NCBI RefSeq assembly: GCF_900101905.1
Contig: NZ_FNAJ01000009.1
Coordinates: 253,570-317,569 of the forward strand
Length of the DNA stretch: 64,000 nucleotides
Direction of reading: 5' to 3'
From: Myxococcus virescens
Lineage (GTDB): Bacteria > Myxococcota > Myxococcia > Myxococcales > Myxococcaceae
Shown here: positions 52,494-60,024 of the stretch, one piece after another
How positions within the stretch are numbered: position 1 is the first letter of the stretch
Layout: each line of letters starts with the position of its first letter
Translations under genes and position numbers: made by a program
The notes under the pieces: model-generated
The model's input: the letters and a program-made list of their open reading frames with translations, nothing else
What the model was told of the DNA's origin: nothing
The model's database searches: none

Positions 52494-53167
52494 GCCGGCA
52501 CCTGCGTGTTGGTGGCCTCCGCTTCAATCCGTCGCTCGATGTCCATCATCGTCTTCCCGATGGCGTCGGCGACTTCGTGCATGAGGGCGTCGGGGATGGG
52601 GACGTTGGGCGGCAGGCGTCCGTGCTCCTGCACCAGGGCGGAGGCGGAGGCCTCCAGCGCGTTCGCGCGTACCCTCATGTCGTCCACCATCATCAGCGTC
52701 ACGTAGGCGATGAGGGCGGGGTTGTCCTTGGTGATGGGGGCAGTGTTGACGTGGGAGGTCTGCTTCAGCGTCTTCGGCTCAAGGACGGCCAACTCCAGGA
52801 CATCGCCGGCATCCAGGCGGAAGCCCGGCGGCAGGCTTTCGAGGACAAGGGCGCCCGTGAACATGTCGATGGACGTGACGACGGCATGCCCCTCGCGTCC
52901 ACGAACCGCCACTGCGTCCCGGGGGTAGAAGCCTCCGCTACCCCTCTCCTGGATGCCCACGTGGCACCAGTCCCGCAGCAGGGTCGCCGTCGTCACCGTC
53001 GCCCTCGGGGCCTTCTCGTGGGTGTACACGGCAGTGCCATCCTTTCCGTACATCAGGCTCCACACGAGGCCCTCGCTCGTCGGGTGATTTCTGTAATCCG
53101 GAGGTGGCTCGCGGACGGCGTGCCGGTACACATGCTTCTTCTGCTGCTGCTTGGCTGACTTCGTCAT
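52490..53167 (-). CDS. hypothetical phage early protein
   Basis: 225 residues. Lys/Gln-rich start, a beta-rich middle (AVTVRGREGHAVVTSID-like region; FRLDAGDVLELAVLEPKTLKQTSHV) and a helical C-terminus (VPIPDALMHEVADAIGKTMMDIERRIEAEA). It shares with the 53267 protein the phrase for 'GDVLEL' after a beta stretch, but I recognise no family. Confidence 0.65.
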   Translation of the reverse strand: MTKSAKQQQKKHVYRHAVREPPPDYRNHPTSEGLVWSLMYGKDGTAVYTHEKAPRATVTTATLLRDWCHVGIQERGSGGFYPRDAVAVRGREGHAVVTSIDMFTGALVLESLPPGFRLDAGDVLELAVLEPKTLKQTSHVNTAPITKDNPALIAYVTLMMVDDMRVRANALEASASALVQEHGRLPPNVPIPDALMHEVADAIGKTMMDIERRIEAEATNTQVPA

Positions 53168-53266
53168 TCGTCGTGCTCCGCTGGTGGGCCGGACGCTTTG
53201 GCCCTGGTGGGGGTGAGTGCAGCTCCGGGCCGCGCGTGCTGGACGGCCCGGGAAAGGACGGCGGGG

Positions 53267-54148
53267 CTACGCGGCGGCGGGCACCTCGGCGGGCGTCGGC
53301 TGGGGCGCGGACTCCTCGTCGTCGTTGGGCGGCGGGATGAACTCCAGGACGTCGCCCACCTGCGCGACGAAGTCCTTGTTCCACTCCACGAAGAAGGCCG
53401 GGGTGACGTCCTCATCGTCGAAGACGCTGGTGATGAGCCCAGTGACGTTCGGCCGACTGGCGACGCGGATGCTCCAGTCCACCTCCACGTGCTCGGGAAC
53501 GCGGTTCACCTCCAGGCAGAAGAGCGGCGAGCCCTTCCTGCCGTCCGTGGGCCACGCGAAGCCGACCTCCTTCACCACCACGGCGTCCGCCGGCGGTGCC
53601 TTGCTGGAGGACTCGGCGCGGAGTCGCTGGATGGCGGCGGCCGCGCGGTTGGCCCACACCGGGTGGTGCAGGTCGGCGGTGAGCTCGGGCAGTCCCTCCA
53701 GTGCCTTCTCCAGCAAGGCGACGGTGAGGCGCTGGTACTCGCGGAAGCCACCGGGCCCGTCCAACTCGGAGCGCAGTTCCCGCACGCGGCTCTTCTCCTT
53801 CTTCGTCTCGCGCACCTGCTCGCGGCGCGTCTCCGCTTCCTCCTCGCGCACCTGCTCGACGAGGCGCAGTTGGTCCTTGAGGGCGCGCACCTGCTGCGCA
53901 AGCCCGTCCCTCTCCTTGCGCAGCAGGCCCACCATGCCCTCGGCGATGGCCACGCGCTGGGAGCGCTCCTGCGTCGCCGCGCGCCAAGCCCCTCGCGCCG
54001 TCAGCGACAAGTCCTCCCACATGGGGACTACCGGCCCGCCGGGCTGGGCGTCGAAGGCCTCACGGAGCGCCTCGTAGGCGCGGCGTGCCTCGGAGGTGTC
54101 TTCGAGGATGAAGCGGATGGTGGGCGTGTCCGTCTGCACTGCTTCCAT
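53267..54148 (-). CDS. coiled-coil early protein
   Basis: 293 residues. A long Arg/Glu coiled coil spans about 75-135 (LLRKERDGLAQQVRALKDQLRLVEQVREEEAETRREQV). A C-terminal beta domain carries FDDEDVTPAFFVEWNKDFVAQVGDVLEFI. It lies just downstream of the helicase-loader-like gene in the operon. Role unknown; a replication accessory protein is possible. Confidence 0.65.
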   Translation of the reverse strand: MEAVQTDTPTIRFILEDTSEARRAYEALREAFDAQPGGPVVPMWEDLSLTARGAWRAATQERSQRVAIAEGMVGLLRKERDGLAQQVRALKDQLRLVEQVREEEAETRREQVRETKKEKSRVRELRSELDGPGGFREYQRLTVALLEKALEGLPELTADLHHPVWANRAAAAIQRLRAESSSKAPPADAVVVKEVGFAWPTDGRKGSPLFCLEVNRVPEHVEVDWSIRVASRPNVTGLITSVFDDEDVTPAFFVEWNKDFVAQVGDVLEFIPPPNDDEESAPQPTPAEVPAAA

Positions 54149-54215
54149 GGGTACTGCCTCCTGCCGGCACGGGGCCGGCGCTGGTGCTGCTGGGGTTGAA
54201 GGGGTTGGGCTGACG

Positions 54216-55163
54216 TCAGGTGAGCCGCAGGGGGCGTCCGCCGCAGGAGAGGTGCGGCTTGTTGCCAGTGCCCTGGAGGGTGAAGGCGAGCTCGCGGATG
54301 CGGCGCTCCAACCGTCCGAGATTCTCAGCAGGCAGGCCCGCTTCGCGGCCGTCGAAGCGCGCCAGGAAGTCCTGCCGGTTTAGGTGGGTGGTGAGGACGG
54401 TGCGGCGTTGCTCGCGGTAGCGCGCGTCAAGGACGTCGTGCAGCAGGCCCAGGGCGACGTCGCCCAGCTTCTCGGCGCCGACGTCGTCCAGCACCAGCAG
54501 GCGGCATCGGCGCATGTCCTCCAGCCGCTCTCGTCCGGCGTCGGTGAAGGCCGAGAGTCCCGCCAGCTCGGCGCCGGGGACGAAGAGGGCCGGGGGCATC
54601 TGGCGCCCACCCCCCGCGGCCTGGTTCCACGGGTAGTGCCGCGCGAAGTCGGCAAGGACGACGACGGCGGCTTGCGTCTTGCCGGCGTCGGGCTGCCCCA
54701 TCAGCACCAGCCAGGGGAAGGGCATGGGCCCATGCCTCGCGGGCTGGTGCGCGTCCGCCGGCAGCAGGGGCCGTGGCTGCGCCAGCCATAGCCGGACGGC
54801 CCGCAGCGGGGCGCGCGTCTCGTCCAGTGACGTCAACGCCCCGAGGTGCTTGGCGCCCACGCCCATGCGCCGCAGGTGGGCGACGACGTCCACGCGGCTG
54901 CGCTGCGCCGCTTCGCGCTGGGCGCGCGCGAGGCTTGCCGCGTACTCGGCGGCGGGGGCCATCCGGTACATGTCCCACCAGGTGTGGGCGTGCTCGACGC
55001 CGCGGTGGGCGCGGGGGCAGTCGGGTGGGCACAGCACCAGTGCGCGGCCCTGCAGCTCCAGCTCGCGGTTCTGCTTGCGGGCGCCGTAGGCGAGGCGCCG
55101 CACCCGCTCGCGCAGGCTGGAGTGCATGGGGGCGTCGGCAGTCGTATCGGCTTCGCAGGTCAT
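54216..55163 (-). CDS. DnaC/IstB-like ATPase, probable helicase loader
   Basis: 315 residues. The AAA+ core has Walker A GQPDAGKT (156-163), Walker B LLVLDD (222-227) followed by VGAEK, and a sensor-like VLTTHLNRQDF. The N-terminal domain includes CPPDCPRAH. Directly downstream of the initiator-like gene, the same order as lambda O-P. It likely loads the host replicative helicase at the phage origin. Confidence 0.85.
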   Translation of the reverse strand: MTCEADTTADAPMHSSLRERVRRLAYGARKQNRELELQGRALVLCPPDCPRAHRGVEHAHTWWDMYRMAPAAEYAASLARAQREAAQRSRVDVVAHLRRMGVGAKHLGALTSLDETRAPLRAVRLWLAQPRPLLPADAHQPARHGPMPFPWLVLMGQPDAGKTQAAVVVLADFARHYPWNQAAGGGRQMPPALFVPGAELAGLSAFTDAGRERLEDMRRCRLLVLDDVGAEKLGDVALGLLHDVLDARYREQRRTVLTTHLNRQDFLARFDGREAGLPAENLGRLERRIRELAFTLQGTGNKPHLSCGGRPLRLT

Positions 55164-55167
55164 GGCT

Positions 55168-56181
55168 TCACCAGGGCTGGGGGTTGTCGTCGTGCTTCGA
55201 GGCGGGGGCGGGGCCGGTGGACGTGCGGCGAGGTGCGCGCTCCTCGGGCGTCGCGTTGTCGTTCCAGCGCCGCACCAGGTCCGTGAGGCTGTCGCAGCGC
55301 TGGCGGTACGTGGCCGTCACGCCGTGGCCCCAGCGCTCCAGCACCTCGGCCATGCCGCCGTCGCCAGCGAGTGCCATCAGCTCTCGGGAAGCGTCGTCGT
55401 CGCGCCGCTGCCAGCGGTACGGCTTGCCCCTGGCCGCGAGGAAGACGCGCTCCACGCCGTCGCGCAGGGACTCCGCTGGCGGGCCTGCGTCCGCGGGGCG
55501 CTCGAAGGGCAGGGTGCCGTCCGCGTGGTGGGCGTCGTCCGGCGTTCGTACGCCGCCGTCGTCGTCGGGGCTTCCCCGGGGGGAGGGGGGATAAAGGGGG
55601 GTGGAGGGGGATGGAACGGAAGGGGGAGGCGGGGGGAAAAGGGGGGAGGGGGGCGGCGTGTACGAACGTTGTGCGTACGCGTCCGTACGCGCTTCGTCTG
55701 CGTACGTATGCGTACGTACAGACGTACGGGTGACGGCGTGGGCAGCCACGTACGCAACGGCGTCTGGCGTTGGCGTACGCCACTCCCGGGACGACAGCCC
55801 CAGGCTTTCCGCTGTGGCGGTGTCGGCCGGGGCATGCGCGAGGAGGGTGCCCTTCCTCTCCCGTGCGCGGGCGCGCGGGTTGGCGGACACGCCCGCCAGC
55901 ATCCGTCCATGCTCGTCGCCCAGTACGTACAGCGACGGAGCGGCGACGGAGCGACGACGGCTCGCTGGGGCCGGGGTGGTGGAGAGTGCGTCCTTGAGGG
56001 CGGCGAGGGCCTGGGCCATGGCGCTGGCGTGCGCATCCGCGTAGGCGCGGGCGTACCCGATGCGCTCGCCCTCCGCGCGGGCCTCGGCGCGGAGGAGTTG
56101 TTCCTTCGTCCGCGCGAGCTCCGCACGGACGTCCGCCAGTTCGGCCTGGAGTGTTGTCATGTCTGGAGATGGGCAGGCCAT
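55168..56181 (-). CDS. probable replication initiator carrying the origin
   Basis: 337 residues from ATG 56181 (ATG 56160 is an alternative; neither has a strong site). N-terminal coiled coil (LQAELADVRAELARTKEQLLRAEARAEGER), a low-complexity middle encoded by the iteron and purine tracts, and a helical C-terminus (YRWQRRDDDASRELMALAGDGGMAEVLERWG) that may contact the loader. The position before a DnaC-like gene and internal repeats mirror lambda O. The function is inferred, since no initiator family motif was recognised. Confidence 0.6.
   Translation of the reverse strand: MACPSPDMTTLQAELADVRAELARTKEQLLRAEARAEGERIGYARAYADAHASAMAQALAALKDALSTTPAPASRRRSVAAPSLYVLGDEHGRMLAGVSANPRARARERKGTLLAHAPADTATAESLGLSSREWRTPTPDAVAYVAAHAVTRTSVRTHTYADEARTDAYAQRSYTPPPSPLFPPPPPSVPSPSTPLYPPSPRGSPDDDGGVRTPDDAHHADGTLPFERPADAGPPAESLRDGVERVFLAARGKPYRWQRRDDDASRELMALAGDGGMAEVLERWGHGVTATYRQRCDSLTDLVRRWNDNATPEERAPRRTSTGPAPASKHDDNPQPW
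55547..55779. other. candidate phage replication origin
   Basis: Eight copies of the palindrome CGTACG start at 55547, 55674, 55684, 55701, 55711, 55723, 55749 and 55774. Seven fall in 106 bp, with 10-bp spacing in two pairs. Next to them lies a purine-rich strand (55567-55657) with repeated runs of five to seven G. Repeats plus a strand-biased tract inside an initiator-like gene are typical of phage origins. Confidence 0.65.
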
Positions 56182-56190
56182 GGGCTCGGT

Positions 56191-56757
56191 TCAGCGGTGA
56201 AGGGGGCGGAGGTGCGGCAGGAGGGCGAGGACCAGGGCCACCAGGGCGGCGCCCGCGAGGACCGCCACGGCGAGGGGCCAGTGGCGCCGGGCGAGTCGGC
56301 CGGTGCGCTTCGCCAGCCGGCGCACCCAGTGGCCGATGCGGCGAAGGCGCCACGTGCGTGACGGCGGCATGAGGAGCGACGGCAGCAACTCGTTGGAGAG
56401 GGCGGCGGCCGCGAGCGTTCCCGCGTCGGTGAGCGCGTCGCGCAGCTCTTCGGCCACCTCCTCCTCCGAGGCCTGGTCACCGACAGGCCTTGCCACCTCC
56501 ACCGCGAGGAACGGCCGCTCGCCGGGGCCACCGGGCGACGTGACGATGCGCAACTCCAAGGGGCACAAGGGCTGGGCGTCATCGCAGGCGGGGTCGGGCC
56601 ACAACACAAGCGCTGGTCGTCCGGTGTGCTGGTGCCGCGCGATGTAGATGCGGCCCACCTCTGGTTTCGTGAGCAGCCGAGGGCCCAGGAGGTACGGGCC
56701 GAGTCGATGCTGGTTTGCCGAGGGCTTGCCCTGCTGGGGGCACCGCGGGGAACTCAT
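56191..56757 (-). CDS. kinase-N-lobe-like protein with C-terminal membrane anchor
   Basis: 188 residues from ATG 56757 (ATGA overlap). GPYLLGPRLLTKPEVGRIYIARH then TGRPALVLWP resembles the first kinase beta strands. Next come an Asp/Pro-rich region, LSNELLPSLLMPPSRTWRL, and a membrane helix (WPLAVAVLAGAALVALVLALL). Same layout as the proteins at 25271 and 56754. Confidence 0.65.
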   Translation of the reverse strand: MSSPRCPQQGKPSANQHRLGPYLLGPRLLTKPEVGRIYIARHQHTGRPALVLWPDPACDDAQPLCPLELRIVTSPGGPGERPFLAVEVARPVGDQASEEEVAEELRDALTDAGTLAAAALSNELLPSLLMPPSRTWRLRRIGHWVRRLAKRTGRLARRHWPLAVAVLAGAALVALVLALLPHLRPLHR

Positions 56758-57299
56758 CGCGTGCCCCCACTGTGGCCCTCGCGTGGCATGCCCAGCGTGA
56801 GCGCGTACCGGGCGAAGGCGAGCGCGGTGGACTGGACGGCGGCCAGCAGCTTCCGCGCCCAGGTGCTGGTGGGCCGCACCACATGCGGCGACGTGGGGAC
56901 GGTGAGCAGGTGGTTGCGCAGCTCCTGCGTGAGGCTGGCGAGGACGGCCAAGTCCTGGGCATCGGCCAGCAGCGCTTCGAGCTCGGCCAGGGCCAGTTCC
57001 GGGCTCACCTCGGCTCCGGGGGCGTGCTCGACTTCCAGCGACCAGCCGCACGGGTCCGTGCTGGACGTCAGCACGACGCGCCAGGAGGCGCGCGGGGCGG
57101 CGGCGGTGCGTCCGGTGGGGACGACGAGCACTCCGGGCGCCTGGCGCTTCCCGGGTGTCGCCTGGGTGAGGCATCGGTAGACGCGGCCCAGGTGCTCGGT
57201 GTCGCGGACGCGTTGGCCGATGAAGTAGGGCCAGCGGAGGGTGGACGCCGCGGTCGTGACGGTGTTGGCGGCAGTGCGAGGCGCGAAGGGAATCATCAT
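56754..57299 (-). CDS. kinase-N-lobe-like soluble paralogue
   Basis: 181 residues from ATG 57299 (or 57296). WPYFIGQRVRDTEHLGRVYRC ... APGVLVVP aligns with the two other family members, followed by LTQELRNHLLTVPTSPHVVRP in the place of their conserved Leu-rich/Pro segment. Directly coupled to the membrane-anchored paralogue, suggesting they act together. Confidence 0.65.
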   Translation of the reverse strand: MMIPFAPRTAANTVTTAASTLRWPYFIGQRVRDTEHLGRVYRCLTQATPGKRQAPGVLVVPTGRTAAAPRASWRVVLTSSTDPCGWSLEVEHAPGAEVSPELALAELEALLADAQDLAVLASLTQELRNHLLTVPTSPHVVRPTSTWARKLLAAVQSTALAFARYALTLGMPREGHSGGTR

Positions 57300-57508
57300 G
57301 ACGTCACCCGGTGGGCATGGCGGTGGAGGGGCTTGGAGCGGCGGCGGTCGCCGTCGAGCGTGTTGGCCTCGCGCCACGCGAGGGTGGCGGAGGCGTCCCA
57401 CGCGGACACCACGGGGCCGGAGGCATCGAAGAGGGTGACGCGATGGCCGTCGCCGCTGCGCAGGGAGGTGCGCAGCAGCACGGCAGGGTGGGGCTGGGCG
57501 GTGCTCAT
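57296..57508 (-). CDS. hypothetical small protein
   Basis: 70 residues from ATG 57508 with GGAGG upstream. Beta-rich core (SGDGHRVTLFDASGPVVSAWDAS), basic tail. The stop overlaps the next start. No family recognised. Confidence 0.6.
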   Translation of the reverse strand: MSTAQPHPAVLLRTSLRSGDGHRVTLFDASGPVVSAWDASATLAWREANTLDGDRRRSKPLHRHAHRVTS

Positions 57509-57541
57509 TACGGGTAAACCTCCGGTGTAGTGGTGGCGTTG

Positions 57542-57570
57542 GCCCCGCTGGCGCGACTGGCCAGCGGGGC
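57542..57570 (-). terminator. strong hairpin inside the early operon
   Basis: Perfect 11-bp stem GCCCCGCTGGC / GCCAGCGGGGC with a 7-nt loop, 12 nt behind the lipoprotein stop. No T run; may attenuate transcription into downstream genes. Confidence 0.6.
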
Positions 57571-57581
57571 AGGGCGGCGCG

Positions 57582-58046
57582 TCAGTGCGTGGAGCAGGGG
57601 ATGCAGCGCTGCCCGGCGTCCTCCGCGTGCTCGTTGAGCACGCGCACCAGTCCGCGCACACGGGGCGTACCGCCGCCCTCGTCGTCACACAGGCGGTCCA
57701 CCGCTTCGTCGAGGAAGTCCTCCCGGTCGGGGCCCCAGCCGGAGGCGTTGGGCCTCAAGCGCAGGCCAGCGGACCGCTCCGCCTGGTGGGCCGCGCGGAA
57801 GCACGCGCGCAGGTACTCGGCGCGCGCGCAGTCCTGCTCCGAGGTGTCGAAGGAGGGGAAGCGCCCCTCCTCCGCGGCGCCAGAGGTGATGCGCCCGGTG
57901 TCGCCGAGCATCCGGTTGGCGCAGTGGTCGAATACGTCCTGGGGGACGCCGGGAGGACGGGAGAAGCCGTTAGGTCTCCAGGTCTTCGTGGTGGCGGAGC
58001 ATGCGGCAGTGAGGGCGCACAGCAGCAACAGCGTGAGACGCTTCAT
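57582..58046 (-). CDS. Cys-containing lipoprotein
   Basis: 154 residues with signal peptide and lipobox TAAC (Cys16). Paired Cys along the body (HCANRMLG, DCARAEYLRACF, RLCDDEG, CIPC) suggest disulfides in the periplasm. An early-operon lipoprotein could alter the envelope during infection. No family recognised. Confidence 0.7.
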   Translation of the reverse strand: MKRLTLLLLCALTAACSATTKTWRPNGFSRPPGVPQDVFDHCANRMLGDTGRITSGAAEEGRFPSFDTSEQDCARAEYLRACFRAAHQAERSAGLRLRPNASGWGPDREDFLDEAVDRLCDDEGGGTPRVRGLVRVLNEHAEDAGQRCIPCSTH

Positions 58047-58129
58047 GGAGGACTCCAGGTGTTCGGGGTGGGCACTGCATGGGTCCCGGTCTTTCCGTGC
58101 CGGGTCAGGACGGCGCGACGGACCGCGTG

Positions 58130-58585
58130 TCAGTCCGCCGCGCCCCCCTGTGCCTTCACCTTGTCGTCAGCCCGCTCGCGCTCGCGGCGCAGCTCCGAGG
58201 CGCGGAGCAGTCCGTTGAGCGCCACCAGCGCGCCGGTGAACACCTCCCTAGGAATGGAGTCGTCGATGGCGAACTCCTCCTGGAGGCTCCACTGGCCTTC
58301 CTCGAACGAGCGGAGGACGGCCAGGTCCCGCTCCATGCCATTGAGGCGGCAGGGCATGCAGCGCGCGCGTCCGAGGGCGGCGCACACGCACGGCGGCGCA
58401 TCGCTCTGGCCGAGCGCATCCAGCACGCTCTGGCAGTCCACCGCGTCCAGCACCAGGGAGCGGGCGTTGCCGGCGGCCACCTCCAGGGCCGCGCGCAGGA
58501 CAACGCCCACGGAGGCTCGCGCCGCGTTCCCGGGCTCCCGAGCGACGCGCAGCTTGGCCTTGGAGTGCTTCTTCGGGGCGCTCAC
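58130..58585 (-). CDS. hypothetical Cys-rich early protein
   Basis: 151 residues, overlapping the preceding stop by 4 nt. A cluster CVCAALGRARCMPC suggests a zinc site; the remainder is helical. The gene at 58845 has a similar Cys motif (CRACAGSFKRVRQAC). Function unknown. Confidence 0.6.
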   Translation of the reverse strand: MSAPKKHSKAKLRVAREPGNAARASVGVVLRAALEVAAGNARSLVLDAVDCQSVLDALGQSDAPPCVCAALGRARCMPCRLNGMERDLAVLRSFEEGQWSLQEEFAIDDSIPREVFTGALVALNGLLRASELRRERERADDKVKAQGGAAD

Positions 58586-58848
58586 CGGGCACCCCCAGTC
58601 TTGCGCGCAGCGTCCTGGGCCGCGGACTCCCGTCCGGCATCAGCGACGCGGCGAACCTCTCTGAGCGCCTTGGAGACGGCGTCCAGCAGAGGGACAATGC
58701 AGCCCCCATCGTTGCGCACGGTGCTGGTGCCGCAGTCCACCTCCCAGTCGTCGCCCGCCTCATCCAGGCGGCGGAACTTCAGGGTGAACTCGGCCGGCAA
58801 GAGGCTCCGGCGGGGCTGGCACACCTCTTCGGGGCGGTGAGCGCTCAC
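58582..58848 (-). CDS. hypothetical small early protein
   Basis: 88 residues; ATG 58848 overlaps the stop of the int-tail frame. Beta-rich start (EFTLKFRRLDEAGDDWEVD) and helical end. In the excised phage it would be translationally coupled to the full int gene. Confidence 0.6.
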   Translation of the reverse strand: MSAHRPEEVCQPRRSLLPAEFTLKFRRLDEAGDDWEVDCGTSTVRNDGGCIVPLLDAVSKALREVRRVADAGRESAAQDAARKTGGAR

Positions 58849-59192
58849 GCTTCACCTCCCTTCGAGTCCTGAGCGCTGGACGGGAGTCCCGCGAGGCGGG
58901 CGCGCAGCTCGCGCACCTCGGCAACCGCGGCACCGATGGAGTGATAGAGGCAGGCCTGCCGGACGCGCTTGAAGCTCCCCGCGCAGGCGCGGCAGCCCTC
59001 CTGGGGCGGCACCTTGCGCCGGTACTCGGCGACCTCGACAGAGAGGGGAGAGAGGGGGCGGACTACGCTACTACGGCCGGTTGACTCTCCTTCGTCATCC
59101 TCGCCGCATTCAGAAGCTGTTTCAGAGGGAGAGTGGCCCTCCTGGGGGTCGCCTCCCTTGGTGGATGCGGCTTCGATTCCCGCCGCCTCCAC
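58845..59192 (-). CDS. detached C-terminal tail of the phage integrase
   Basis: 115 codons in frame from GTG 59192 in the att core. In the circular phage the 108 codons from 59171 to the stop continue int without a break. The sequence is acidic first (ASTKGGDPQEGHSPSETASE), then Cys-rich (CRACAGSF) and helical (GAAVAEVRELRARLAGL). In the lysogen it is an orphan without an obvious ribosome site, so it may be silent. Confidence 0.8.
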   Translation of the reverse strand: MEAAGIEAASTKGGDPQEGHSPSETASECGEDDEGESTGRSSVVRPLSPLSVEVAEYRRKVPPQEGCRACAGSFKRVRQACLYHSIGAAVAEVRELRARLAGLPSSAQDSKGGEA

Positions 59193-59195
59193 TGA
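59172..59195. other. attR: attR core (24 bp)
   Basis: Identical to 22998-23021. Beyond it, outward, lies the host sequence that originally followed ssrA. Confidence 0.95.
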
Positions 59196-59198
59196 GTG

Positions 59199-59235
59199 AA
59201 GCCCAGCAGCCGCGAGGTTGCTGGGCTTTTTCTTT
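59199..59235 (+). terminator. original ssrA terminator, displaced by the prophage
   Basis: Thirteen-bp stem (AAGCCCAGCAGCC / GGTTGCTGGGCTT, one G-U) with loop GCGA and the T run TTTTTCTTT. A textbook intrinsic terminator now 36 kb away from its gene. Confidence 0.9.
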
Positions 59236-59257
59236 GGCCTCGGTGTCTCATGTGTCC

Positions 59258-59462
59258 TCAGTGTGCCCCTCCGGCGTCTCTGCCCGGTGCGGCGTGGAGC
59301 TGGGGAATGGGTCGGTCGAACTGCTGTACCGCGCTCTCCCGGGGCTCCGGCGCGAGCTGGGCGTACCGCATGGTCATCTCGATGGTCGCTTGTGCAGCAC
59401 CGTGAGCACGTTGTTGATGGACTTGAGGCTCAGGAGCTTCGGGCCGGTGGTCTGCTCCCAAT
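59258..59462 (-). pseudogene. decayed tyrosine recombinase
   Basis: The minus strand encodes TTGPKLLSLKSINNVLTVLHK, a core-binding-domain piece. It is followed in another frame by TIEMTMRYAQLAPEPRESAVQQFDR, the active-site Tyr segment of integrases. The catalytic middle has been deleted. It is unrelated in sequence to the prophage int and lies next to attR, so an earlier element used this site. Confidence 0.75.
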
Positions 59463-59516
59463 TTTAGGACCCGTTGAAGAGTGAGAGAGTCCTCGCGGCC
59501 AGGAGGTAGGTCGGTC

Positions 59517-59675
59517 GTGAGGAAGAGCGGGCTTACCGAGGAGCAGATGGTCCGCATCCTGAGGGAGGCGGAGGCGCCTGGGGCCAGCGTGGCGGAGGCG
59601 GCCCGGAAGCACGGCGTCGCCGCGCAGACGCTCTTCCGGTGGCGCCAGAAGTTCGGGAGCGCCAGAAGCGACTGA
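59517..59675 (+). pseudogene. IS3-type transposase OrfA fragment
   Basis: GTG 59517 (AGGAGG upstream) opens RKSGLTEEQMVRILREAEAPG, then SVAEAARKHGVAAQTLFRWRQKFG, the Tnp_1 helix-turn-helix of IS3 OrfA. It ends after 52 residues; no OrfB follows. Confidence 0.75.
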
Positions 59676-60024
59676 CGCGTCGCGGGCGGCACGAGCGCGT
59701 CCAGTTCGAGCCCCAGGAAGGGACGGATGGCGCGCAGCGGCTCGCCGCCGTGGTGGTTGAGTGGGTCGAGACGGATAGGTGCCTCATACAGAGGTACGAT
59801 GACTGAGGTGACGCTCTAATCGTGTCACTCAAGGCGCCCCACGGCCGATCCCGCCCAGCGTATGGGCCACCGTCACCTGCGCGGTCTGCCCAATCGTGAC
59901 CCCTGGGGGCAAGCAGCCCCCATCAATCAGGCGCAAGAAGCGGGCTGCCTTCATGGGGGCTCTCTTCTATCCGTAGCAGGGCGATGGGGAGCATGCCCCA
60001 TCACCACGGATGGAGAGCACCACC
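59676..60024. other. intergenic remnants and hairpins
   Basis: No intact gene. Hairpins TGGGGGC/GCCCCCA (59904-59922) and GATGGGG/CCCCATC (59983-60002) precede the reductase gene; the second is close to its ribosome site. Confidence 0.5.

Larger units (their letters stand above)
22998..59195. mobile_element. complete-looking siphovirus-type prophage integrated in ssrA
   Basis: About 36.2 kb between two identical 24-bp cores. It contains integrase, xis-like gene, regulator, HK97-type head genes, portal, both terminase subunits, tail tube, tape measure and tip, lysis genes, RusA, a sigma factor, and replication genes with a candidate origin. A tape measure and tail chaperone frameshift without sheath genes indicate a long non-contractile tail. 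The in-frame TGA in the endolysin could make it defective. Confidence 0.95.
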
